In this document: positions 1 to 5,255 of the stretch, in pieces
Layout of the letters: each line of letters opens with the position of its first letter
How positions within the stretch are numbered: position 1 is the first letter of the stretch
NCBI GenBank assembly: GCA_016176745.1
Contig: JACOWO010000051.1
Coordinates: 1 to 6,217, forward strand
Origin: Nitrosopumilales archaeon
GTDB lineage: Archaea > Thermoproteota > Nitrososphaeria > Nitrososphaerales > Nitrosopumilaceae
Direction: 5' to 3'
Length of the DNA: 6,217 bases
Program-made: the position numbers and the translations under genes
The notes under the pieces: generated by a model
What the model saw: the letters and a program-made list of their open reading frames with translations, nothing else
What the model was told of the DNA's origin: nothing
Databases searched by the model: none

Positions 1-484
1 CACGTTTCTTAGCTTTTTCTTCTTCATCTTCTGTTTCGTCTTCTGTTTCGATCTCTAACTTCCAGATTTCTTTAATCTCGGTTTCTGTCAAACCGGTCTT
101 TTCACTTATTGATGCTATGATTTCGGCCTCAACATCTGTATCTAGTGTGTATTCCTCTTCTTCATTATCGATTTTGATCGTTATCTCAGCTTGTCCATTT
201 TCTATTTCAACTTCAATCTCAATTTCTTTTTCCTCCTCAGCTTCTTCCTCTTCTTCAGTTTCTTCAGATTCTGCTCCAGTTTCTACCTCAATTTCTACTT
301 CAGTTTCGACTTCTACATCAGAGTCTTCTTCATCGTCCTCAGTTTCTTCAGTTTGCGCAAAGACATTATTGCTAAATTGGAAAGATTGTGTATTGTCAGA
401 TAGTTTAGAAAGTGTGGATGGAGTATTGATCAGTCCTAGAACTAGCACCGATAGTAAAAAAAATGTCGTTAGTTGCTTGTTCAT
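1..484 (-). CDS. Exported, extremely acidic protein (3' end beyond window)
   Basis: The ATG at 484-482 opens a frame that stays open to the window edge, giving 161 residues with no stop. Residues 1-19 (MNKQLTTFFLLSVLVLGLI) form a basic-hydrophobic signal peptide. The VFAQ at 41-44 looks like a second or true processing site, a form common in thaumarchaeal exported proteins. The mature part is dominated by Glu and Asp: residues 57-69 and 87-95 alternate Val/Ile with Glu, as in amphipathic beta strands, and 74-85 is nearly all Glu. Residues 96-147 look folded: a probable beta hairpin (QAEITIKID, EEEYTLDT), then a helix (VEAEIIASISEKTGLTETEI). A second acidic run follows and turns Lys/Arg-rich at 157-161. 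I do not recognise a family. Low-complexity acidic exported proteins may bind cations or sit in the surface layer, but this is inference. The gene is divergent from the MFS transporter at 603. Confidence 0.82.
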   Translation of the reverse strand, partial: MNKQLTTFFLLSVLVLGLINTPSTLSKLSDNTQSFQFSNNVFAQTEETEDDEEDSDVEVETEVEIEVETGAESEETEEEEEAEEEKEIEIEVEIENGQAEITIKIDNEEEEYTLDTDVEAEIIASISEKTGLTETEIKEIWKLEIETEDETEDEEEKAKKR

Positions 485-510
485 GATTAGTCACTAAAAT
501 CCTATTTGAA

Positions 511-520
511 GATATATCAA
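511..520 (-). promoter_or_regulatory. TATA-like box for the acidic exported protein
   Basis: On the minus strand this reads TTGATATATC, centred about 31 bases before the ATG at 484. With the usual archaeal spacing of about 26 bases from TATA box to transcription start, the mRNA would begin within a few bases of the ATG. The position and sequence are seen; use as a promoter is inferred. Confidence 0.45.
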
Positions 521-560
521 TTACGTATCATTCGTAAGAAAAGCCCTCTGTACCTAGTTT

Positions 561-570
561 GTTAAAATAA
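561..570 (+). promoter_or_regulatory. TATA-like box for the MFS transporter
   Basis: GTTAAAATAA lies about 37 bases before the ATG at 603, predicting a leader of roughly 10 bases. It shares the 485-602 divergent intergenic region with the minus-strand promoter of the acidic protein. Assignment is by position and AT-rich sequence only. Confidence 0.35.
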
Positions 571-602
571 AGATCAAATAGTAAAGTCATTTCTAAAATA
601 TC

Positions 603-1886
603 ATGTCAACGCTAACCTCTGCGCAAAAAAAGATTGTAGCAGGCTCCTTTCTTGGCTGGTCGCTTGATGGCTATGATATTGTCTTGATGTTACTTGTTGT
701 GCCATCAATTAGTCAGCTGTTTTTTCCATCAGAGAATCCAGTCTTTAGTATTCTTGCAACCTTTGCTACCTACACAGTTACACTTGTAATGCGGCCTTTG
801 GGTGCTGCAGTTTTTGGAATCTATGGTGACAAGTTTGGCAGAAAAAAAGCGCTGATAATTACAATAATGGGATTTTCGATTACAACATTTTCAATCGGAC
901 TTTTGCCAACTTATACTCTAGTAGGAGTGATAGCACCTGTTCTTTTGATTGCAGTTAGACTGATTCAAGGAATCTTTGCTGGAGGCGAGTGGGGAAGTGG
1001 AGCTGTCATAACAATGGAAAGTGTTCCAAAACAAAAACGAGGTGTTTTGTCAGGATTTTTACAAAGTGGATTTTCTTTTGGATTTTTGCTTGCATCAATT
1101 GCGTTTCAGATAGTAACTCTGATCTTTATTGGAGACTCGTTTAATGAGTGGGGATGGAGAGTGCTTTTCTTTACTGGTCTTGCACCAGGTTTTGTTGCAT
1201 TGTTTGTTAGACTAAAAATGGATGAGTCAATGTTGTGGGAAGAAAAAAACAAAGCAAAGCAGCTTGAAAGGTCACCTCTAAGAAAAACGGTTCTTGGAAA
1301 ACAGCACAGACGTGCATTTTTGTTGTGTGCTGCTATCATGACAGGTATGGTGTACATGTATCATGGTTCCATTGGAATACTTCCAACATTTGTGCAACAG
1401 TTTGGTAGCTTTCAAAGATCAGATGTTGCAAGCATAATGATTGCTGCAACACTTGCTTCATGGCTTGGCATGATCTTTACTGGCTGGCTTTCACAAAGAA
1501 TTGGAAGAAAAAAAGCGATGATCATTTTTGCAGGAGTAGCTGTTGGAGTTGTTATTCCAATGGCAATTGGCATACTTGGCGGCGGCATGGCTGCATTTTT
1601 GTTTGTCATAATCTATGCATTTGTCGTATCAACAGCATCAGGTCCAGTGCCTGCATTCTTTTCTGAAAGGTTTCCAACAGAAATACGAAACAGTGCAGCT
1701 GGTTTTTCCTACAATGCTGGGCTCATTTTTGGTTCCTGGTCGCCTTTGATTGCATTAACCTTAATGTCATTAGCAGAACGCAGTTTTGCGCCAATAGTTC
1801 TTGGTTTGAATATAATAATTGGTGCTGTAATAGTAATAGTTCCTACTCTTCTAAGCCCCGAAACAAAAGAATACGAATTAGATTAG
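603..1886 (+). CDS. MFS transporter, sialate/carboxylate:H+ symporter-like
   Basis: This is a 427-residue integral membrane protein, normal for a 12-helix major facilitator. It should move a small metabolite, probably an organic acid, across the cytoplasmic membrane with protons. Helix 1 has the acidic motif LDGYD (D22, D25). The loop after helix 2 carries MFS motif A, GDKFGRKK at 75-82, and its second-half copy is SQRIGRKK at 297-304. Helix 4 has RLIQGIFAGGEWGSG at 119-133 with R119 and E129, and a further motif is ERFPTEIRNSAAG at 355-367. DGYD, AGGEWG and WGWRVLFF at 184-191 resemble the MHS and SHS groups (the NanT/lactate permease type), recalled from family knowledge. The substrate cannot be read from the sequence. 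For an ammonia oxidiser, uptake of a small carboxylate such as pyruvate is possible but speculative. Sugar or inorganic-ion transport is less likely. No partner gene lies beside it. Confidence 0.9.
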   Translation: MSTLTSAQKKIVAGSFLGWSLDGYDIVLMLLVVPSISQLFFPSENPVFSILATFATYTVTLVMRPLGAAVFGIYGDKFGRKKALIITIMGFSITTFSIGLLPTYTLVGVIAPVLLIAVRLIQGIFAGGEWGSGAVITMESVPKQKRGVLSGFLQSGFSFGFLLASIAFQIVTLIFIGDSFNEWGWRVLFFTGLAPGFVALFVRLKMDESMLWEEKNKAKQLERSPLRKTVLGKQHRRAFLLCAAIMTGMVYMYHGSIGILPTFVQQFGSFQRSDVASIMIAATLASWLGMIFTGWLSQRIGRKKAMIIFAGVAVGVVIPMAIGILGGGMAAFLFVIIYAFVVSTASGPVPAFFSERFPTEIRNSAAGFSYNAGLIFGSWSPLIALTLMSLAERSFAPIVLGLNIIIGAVIVIVPTLLSPETKEYELD

Positions 1887-1894
1887 AAAATATA
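1887..1894 (+). promoter_or_regulatory. Possible TATA-like box for the 82-residue protein
   Basis: AAAATATA follows directly after the MFS stop codon and lies about 44 bases before the ATG at 1935, longer than the roughly 30 bases at other genes here. It may drive the small gene alone; read-through from the transporter is equally possible. Confidence 0.3.
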
Positions 1895-1934
1895 GTTTTC
1901 CTAGCTTGAAAAAAATTGCCTGAGATTCTTTAAT

Positions 1935-2183
1935 ATGATACAAGAATTTAAGAATAGTAAGAAAAGTGAAAAAATCGTGAAAGATATCAACGAAATAATG
2001 CCTAGGATACCAAACATGCGGTGGGGTGCCTTGCTAAATAGAGCACCAACTAACAAGAAGGTAAAGCAATTAGATAGAATGCTACCTCATGACAAAAGAT
2101 GGCATACGGTATTTGAGGATCAAGATACTGTATATGTTGATGATGTTCGTGTAAAAAAAGAAGAACTTGAAAAGTGGACATAA
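1935..2183 (+). CDS. Small hypothetical protein, 82 residues
   Basis: I do not recognise this protein. It runs from ATG to TAA 48 bases after the MFS gene on the same strand. It has no signal peptide or membrane segment, so it should be cytoplasmic. The composition is charged (about 12 Lys, 6 Arg, 14 acidic). Residues 1-22 look helical. A central stretch, RIPNMRWGALLNRAPTN (24-40), has the tryptophan, glycine and prolines of a folded core. The end, TVFEDQDTVYVDDVRVKKEE, looks like two beta strands leading into a helix. Codon use and A+T content match the neighbours, and no longer frame competes on the other strand, which supports a real gene. The layout could suit a small nucleic-acid or protein-binding domain, but nothing in the sequence proves it. 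Confidence 0.7.
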   Translation: MIQEFKNSKKSEKIVKDINEIMPRIPNMRWGALLNRAPTNKKVKQLDRMLPHDKRWHTVFEDQDTVYVDDVRVKKEELEKWT

Positions 2184-2232
2184 ACACATTATTCAATTAG
2201 AATTTTTGTTCGAATCAATCAACCAGAAGTAA

Positions 2233-2260
2233 AACTTGAAAAAGTTCTTTAATTGTTTTT
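2233..2260. terminator. Possible bidirectional terminator between convergent genes
   Basis: A 5-bp stem AACTT/AAGTT (2233-2237 and 2242-2246) closes on a GAAA loop when read on the plus strand, and AT-rich sequence with a T5 run follows to 2260. On the minus strand the same stem is followed by short T runs after the FN3 stop codon at 2249-2251. The stem is weak, so a T-tract mechanism, usual in archaea, is more likely than a true hairpin terminator. Confidence 0.3.
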
Positions 2261-3664
2261 ATCTTTTTTTGATTTCTTTGACTCTTTTTTGAGCTCTTTT
2301 AGCTCTTTCTTAAATTCTTTTTCGCTCTTTTTTACTTCATTTTTAACTTGCTTTATTTCCTGTTTTACTTCTTTTACATCTTCTTTAGTAATTATTTTGG
2401 ATTCCATTGCTTCTGTTAGTACTACTTTTGTAGTTTCTCTAAATTCTTTAAAGTCAGCTTTGAATTGATTTCTTAATTCCTTGTATTTTTCTTTGATTTT
2501 ATGTAATGTTATTTTACAATCATCTTTTATCTGCTTTCTATCTTCTTGTGATGCGTTTTTGACTTTGTCATTGCATTCTTTTATTGCCTTTATTGTTTCA
2601 TCTCGTTGTTGCTTGAAGATAACATTGTATTTATGCACAAAACTTGAAACCGCTTGGCCGAGGTTTTCAATTTCTTTTGGTGTACTAACTTGCGTTCCAG
2701 TTTTTCCTACTGTTGCATTTGAATACGGACCTAAACCAACAGAATTCCATGCTGCAACTCGATATGTTTGCTGATGATCAAACAAAAGACCTGTATCAGT
2801 ATAGCTTGTTTGGATCGTGCCAGTATTGTTTACAATAACCGTACCATTTCTTTGGATGTTGTATCCAGTAATTGGTGAGTTGCCTTGATCAGCTGGTGTA
2901 TTCCAAGTTAATTTTAGTGCCGTACCTGATATTGCACTGACATTAAGACCTGTAGGTGCACTTGGAAGGCGTAAACTTGGAGTTTGAAGTGTGGTTGCAG
3001 TTGCATTATTTGATGACAGACTTGTGCCTACTATGTTATGTGCAAAAACTCTGTACTGATAGCATGTACCATTGGTAAGACCCGTATCAGAATATACTAT
3101 GTTTGTATTGCTTGTGTTTGCTACTATAGTTAAGAAACTTCCTGCACATGAGTTTCTTCGCTCTATTTTGTAGCCATTTACTGGTGTACCTCCACTATCT
3201 AGTGGCACAGTCCAGTTTAGATTAATTTGTAATGAGGATACTGTACTTGCGGTTAATGATCTTGGTTCACTTGGTTCTGACCAAGTTGCCGCAGATGCTG
3301 TGTTTGATGGATTTCCAACACCGATTGAGTTTATTGCAGATACTCTATATTCATAACATATTCCACTTATCAAATTAGTATCTGCATAAGTTGTTGCCGT
3401 TGTAGTTGTATTTGCAAGTATGGAGAAGGAACCAACACATAACGGCTTGATCTCTATTCTATATCCACTGACTTGACTTTGAGTACTATTAACTGGAGCA
3501 GTCCATGATAGATTTATTTGAGAACTTGATACTGCAGTTGCATTAAGATTTGTTGGTGCAGCTGGTACTGTTTGGTTAGAGACCTGAGCTTCTGAAAAAT
3601 CAAGAGGTGTAACTAATGCTCCTACAAGAAGGATTGCAACAAGTGTGATACCTGCCGTCTTCAA
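2249..3664 (-). CDS. Exported three-FN3-domain protein with lysine-rich helical tail
   Basis: This is a 471-residue secreted or surface protein. Residues 1-27 are a signal peptide (MKTAGITLVAILLVGALVTP, then EAQ). Three fibronectin type III domains lie at about 33-128, 131-226 and 234-323, each with the PxxPxxL opening, the Trp-containing strand (LSWTAP, LNWTVP, LTWNTP) and the Tyr-rich YRV strand. Domains 1 and 2 have cysteines at matching places (C76/C103 and C173/C201), likely disulfides; domain 3 has none. Residues 330-471 form a long charged helix or coiled coil ending in a Lys-rich tail, with C364 and C383. Fourteen N-x-S/T sequons suggest N-glycosylation. FN3 domains usually bind proteins or glycans, so adhesion, matrix or surface-layer attachment is likely; the ligand is unknown. 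The start is TTG at 3664-3662: an in-frame TAA lies directly upstream and no other start codon precedes the hydrophobic core. Confidence 0.9.
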   Translation of the reverse strand: MKTAGITLVAILLVGALVTPLDFSEAQVSNQTVPAAPTNLNATAVSSSQINLSWTAPVNSTQSQVSGYRIEIKPLCVGSFSILANTTTTATTYADTNLISGICYEYRVSAINSIGVGNPSNTASAATWSEPSEPRSLTASTVSSLQINLNWTVPLDSGGTPVNGYKIERRNSCAGSFLTIVANTSNTNIVYSDTGLTNGTCYQYRVFAHNIVGTSLSSNNATATTLQTPSLRLPSAPTGLNVSAISGTALKLTWNTPADQGNSPITGYNIQRNGTVIVNNTGTIQTSYTDTGLLFDHQQTYRVAAWNSVGLGPYSNATVGKTGTQVSTPKEIENLGQAVSSFVHKYNVIFKQQRDETIKAIKECNDKVKNASQEDRKQIKDDCKITLHKIKEKYKELRNQFKADFKEFRETTKVVLTEAMESKIITKEDVKEVKQEIKQVKNEVKKSEKEFKKELKELKKESKKSKKDKNN

Positions 3665-3689
3665 TTATCAAATTTTTAATAATTATCAC

Positions 3690-3697
3690 ATATAACA
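3690..3697 (-). promoter_or_regulatory. TATA-like box for the FN3 protein
   Basis: The minus strand carries GTTATATG, centred about 29 bases before the TTG start. This predicts transcription starting at or within a few bases of the TTG, which supports that codon as the start and suggests a leaderless mRNA. Confidence 0.45.
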
Positions 3698-3750
3698 GGG
3701 CGGCAGAATTTATCAGTAAGTTTTCTTCGCAAGATTAATGTACTTCATTT

Positions 3751-3772
3751 AAAAAATTCTATAAATTTTTTT
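3751..3772. repeat. AT-rich palindrome with embedded TATA-like box
   Basis: A perfect 8-bp inverted repeat, AAAAAATT (3751-3758) and AATTTTTT (3764-3771), flanks the 5-base loop CTATA. The right part, CTATAAATT at 3759-3767, is a good TATA-like box on the plus strand, and the minus strand reads AATTTATAG. No gene starts at the expected distance on either strand. It could be a promoter for a small RNA, an upstream promoter for the FN3 gene, a T-tract terminator, or chance in AT-rich DNA. Confidence 0.3.
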
Positions 3773-3874
3773 CATTAACCACAAGTTACATAGTCAGCTC
3801 AAACAATCATTGAAATTTTCTGAAAAAATGTTGCTCTGTGAATTGGTATTAACGTAAATAATGTACACTAGTGC

Positions 3875-3883
3875 TCTATAATA
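3875..3883 (+). promoter_or_regulatory. TATA-like box for the basic micropeptide gene
   Basis: TCTATAATA is centred about 30 bases before the ATG at 3909, the same spacing as at the aminopeptidase and FN3 genes in this window. It predicts a leader of about 4 bases and is part of the evidence that the 34-codon gene is real. Confidence 0.45.
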
Positions 3884-3908
3884 CAAGGCAAAGGCTTCAT
3901 GTTGTAAG

Positions 3909-4013
3909 ATGAGACTTACAAAAGCTCAACGTAGTGCTGCAGCAAAAAAGGCTGCTGCCACTAGAAAAAGAAATGCAGGAAAAAAAGGTTCTAAGAGCAA
4001 GAGGAAACGATAG
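3909..4013 (+). CDS. Very basic 34-residue protein
   Basis: ATG at 3909-3911 to TAG at 4011-4013. The peptide begins MRLTKAQRSAAAKKAAATRK and ends in a Gly/Ser/Lys/Arg tail. Fifteen of 34 residues are Lys or Arg and none is acidic, so the net charge is about +15. The centre (residues 6-23) is an Ala/Lys/Arg helix-former, like the tails of histone H1-type or HU-type proteins, and the C-terminal 10 residues are a disordered basic tail. Binding to DNA or RNA by charge is the likely role; chromatin or ribosome association cannot be told apart. It is short enough for gene finders to skip. Support comes from the well-placed TATA-like box, the non-random composition and the second small gene 32 bases downstream. 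I do not know a named family. Confidence 0.6.
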   Translation: MRLTKAQRSAAAKKAAATRKRNAGKKGSKSKRKR

Positions 4014-4018
4014 AATCT

Positions 4019-4031
4019 ACTCTTCTTTTTT
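4019..4031 (+). terminator. T-rich tract after the basic micropeptide gene
   Basis: A pyrimidine run ending in seven T's (CTCTTCTTTTTTT) starts 6 bases after the TAG at 4011-4013. Archaeal RNA polymerase often stops at such tracts, so it may end or attenuate the transcript before the zinc-finger gene. Function is inferred from composition only. Confidence 0.3.
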
Positions 4032-4045
4032 AAAATTGAGTGTTT

Positions 4046-4156
4046 ATGGACGTAAAATGTAAGAACTGCGGTAAGGATTTTGAATTATTTGTTAGTGAGT
4101 TTTGTTGTAAGGAATGTGCAGAACAGTACTATATGACAGATCAACCAAATAACTAG
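4046..4156 (+). CDS. 36-residue four-cysteine zinc-finger protein
   Basis: ATG at 4046 to TAG at 4154-4156. The protein has C5-x2-C8-G-K, then F19-C20-C21-x2-C24 and an aromatic end (QYY, 27-29). C5, C8, C21 and C24 are well placed to bind one zinc, with C20 spare. The CxxCGK...EFCCxxC layout resembles small archaeal zinc-ribbon proteins of the DUF2116 kind and FCS-type fingers; this is from memory of the pattern, not a search. Nothing else fits in 36 residues, so it is probably an adaptor binding nucleic acid or a protein partner. It follows the basic micropeptide gene by 32 bases and has no TATA-like box at the usual distance, so co-transcription is likely. Its stop codon overlaps that of the convergent TFB gene within a CTAG palindrome. 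Confidence 0.62.
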   Translation: MDVKCKNCGKDFELFVSEFCCKECAEQYYMTDQPNN

Positions 4157-5169
4157 TATTTGTAAATGCCTTGGGTTTTGAAGCCTTTTAGCCTGTTTCT
4201 TAGTGTTACTTCGGTTACATTTGATGCCATTGCAATTTCTCTTTGGGAGACGTTTTCTCCGTTTTCAAGACATGCAACATAAAGTGCAGTTGCTGCAAGT
4301 CCCATAGGATTTTTGCCTGCAGATGCTTCCTCTTGTTCTGCTTTTCTTAGAATTTTCACTGCATCGCGCTTTGTTTTTTCAGACAGACCAGCTTTGCTTG
4401 CAATTCTAGAAATGCACTGGACAGAATCAACTACTGGAACTCTTAGATCAAATTCTCGTATAAGCAGTCTGTAACATGTTGCAATGTTTCTTCTTTTGAT
4501 GTTTGCAATATCGGCAACATCTTTTAGGGTACGTGGGGTCTCTGCGTCACGACAAGCAGCATAAAGTGATGCTGCCATCATTGTTGGAATTGATCTTCCC
4601 CTAACAAGTTTTTTTTCTAGTGCCTTTCTGTAAATATAAGCTGCTTTTTCAATGACTGCATCAGGCAAGGCAAGTTTGTCTTTCATCTTGTAAAGCTCAT
4701 TAAATGCGTCTCTTAGGTTTCTATCAACTGGCTGGCTCTGACTTCGACTGTCCCATACTCTTAATCTGCCAATTGAGATTTGCATGCCTTTTGAGAGCTT
4801 TTTTCCTGTTGCATCTCTGTTTACTGGATTGATTATTGTAGCTAGTCCCATGTCATGTCTGCTAAGCGATGTTTTGTCCCCTGTTCTGCTTTTGCTCTGA
4901 TCGTCGTCTAAAAAGGATCTCCACTCTGGGCCAGCGCTTTCCATTCGCTCAGACATTACATAGCCACATTTTCCGCAAAACCTCTCACCAGTAACATTAT
5001 CGGTTAATGGCACATTTTTTCCACAGTATGGACAACGACTAGTGCTCAAATTTTGTAATACCATTTCTAAGTATCCAAAACCGATGGGTTTGTCTGCAAT
5101 ATGAACTAGTTGTTTGATAATTTTCCTAGTTTTTACATCTTTTTGCTCTTTTTTAGGCACGATCATCAT
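4153..5169 (-). CDS. tfb: Transcription initiation factor B (TFB)
   Basis: This is the archaeal TFIIB, which binds the TBP-TATA complex and recruits RNA polymerase. In numbering from the ATG at 5169, the N-terminal zinc ribbon is C46-x2-C49...C65-x2-C68. It is followed by the B-reader/linker region with GPEWRSF (80-86) and SRTGDKTSL...HDMGLATII (94-113). Two cyclin-like repeats follow at about 143-230 and 240-333, ending in the DNA-contacting helix VTEVTLRNRLKGF that reads the BRE. All core parts are intact. The start is uncertain. TTG 5175, ATG 5169 and ATG 5166 give a basic extension of about 35 residues before the ribbon, while ATG 5064 gives about 303 residues, the usual TFB length. I favour 5169 or 5166 because TATA-like boxes lie 20-31 bases upstream and I see none before 5064. 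Thaumarchaea often carry several TFBs, so this may be one of a set serving particular promoters. Confidence 0.95.
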   Translation of the reverse strand: MMIVPKKEQKDVKTRKIIKQLVHIADKPIGFGYLEMVLQNLSTSRCPYCGKNVPLTDNVTGERFCGKCGYVMSERMESAGPEWRSFLDDDQSKSRTGDKTSLSRHDMGLATIINPVNRDATGKKLSKGMQISIGRLRVWDSRSQSQPVDRNLRDAFNELYKMKDKLALPDAVIEKAAYIYRKALEKKLVRGRSIPTMMAASLYAACRDAETPRTLKDVADIANIKRRNIATCYRLLIREFDLRVPVVDSVQCISRIASKAGLSEKTKRDAVKILRKAEQEEASAGKNPMGLAATALYVACLENGENVSQREIAMASNVTEVTLRNRLKGFKTQGIYKY

Positions 5170-5184
5170 TAGCAAAACACGAAT

Positions 5185-5200
5185 GAATAAAACAAATTAA
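5185..5200 (-). promoter_or_regulatory. TATA-like region for TFB
   Basis: On the minus strand, TTAATTTG (5193-5200) and TTTTATTC (5185-5192) lie in tandem about 28 and 20 bases before the ATG at 5169. Either could place the transcription start at or next to the ATG pair at 5169 and 5166. Which one is used cannot be decided from sequence. Confidence 0.4.
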
Positions 5201-5221
5201 GAGAGTGAAAAGAAAACTGAA

Positions 5222-5230
5222 TTTATAAAA
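5222..5230 (+). promoter_or_regulatory. TATA box of the aminopeptidase gene
   Basis: TTTATAAAA is the best match to an archaeal TATA box in the window and lies about 30 bases before the ATG at 5256, predicting a leader of about 4 bases. It sits back to back with the TFB promoter in an intergenic gap of 86 bases. Confidence 0.65.
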
Positions 5231-5255
5231 CAGGAAACTAGAGATTAAGAAAATC

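Noticed and set aside
239..358. Short repeated DNA resembling CTGAAGAAACTGA in the acidic gene
   Set aside because: It is explained by repeated Glu-Glu-Thr-Glu codons; no regular unit or spacer indicates a tandem array or CRISPR.
191..403. Plus-strand Phe/Leu-rich frame of 70 codons
   Set aside because: Another frame over the same acidic low-complexity DNA; its hydrophobic look comes from TTC/TTT mirroring GAA/AAA.
117..497. Plus-strand Ser-rich frame of 126 codons
   Set aside because: It is the reverse complement of the Glu-rich exported protein; the TCT/TCA codons mirror GAA/GAG runs, and the minus-strand frame has a signal peptide, a TATA-like box and no stop.
1106..1666. Frames of 65-83 codons on both strands inside the transporter gene
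   Set aside because: They overlap the well-supported MFS coding sequence fully and have no domain content.
2253..2774. Two plus-strand frames (71 and 97 codons) rich in Phe and Ser
   Set aside because: They mirror the Lys-rich helical tail of the FN3 protein and have no recognisable domain or promoter.
3665..3908. Possible tRNA or structured RNA in the gap
   Set aside because: No cloverleaf, CCA-like end or GC-rich stem is visible; archaeal structured RNAs in AT-rich genomes usually stand out by GC content, and this gap does not.
5173..5175. TTG as the start of TFB
   Set aside because: Two ATG codons follow at 5169 and 5166 and fit the upstream TATA-like boxes; TTG adds only two residues.
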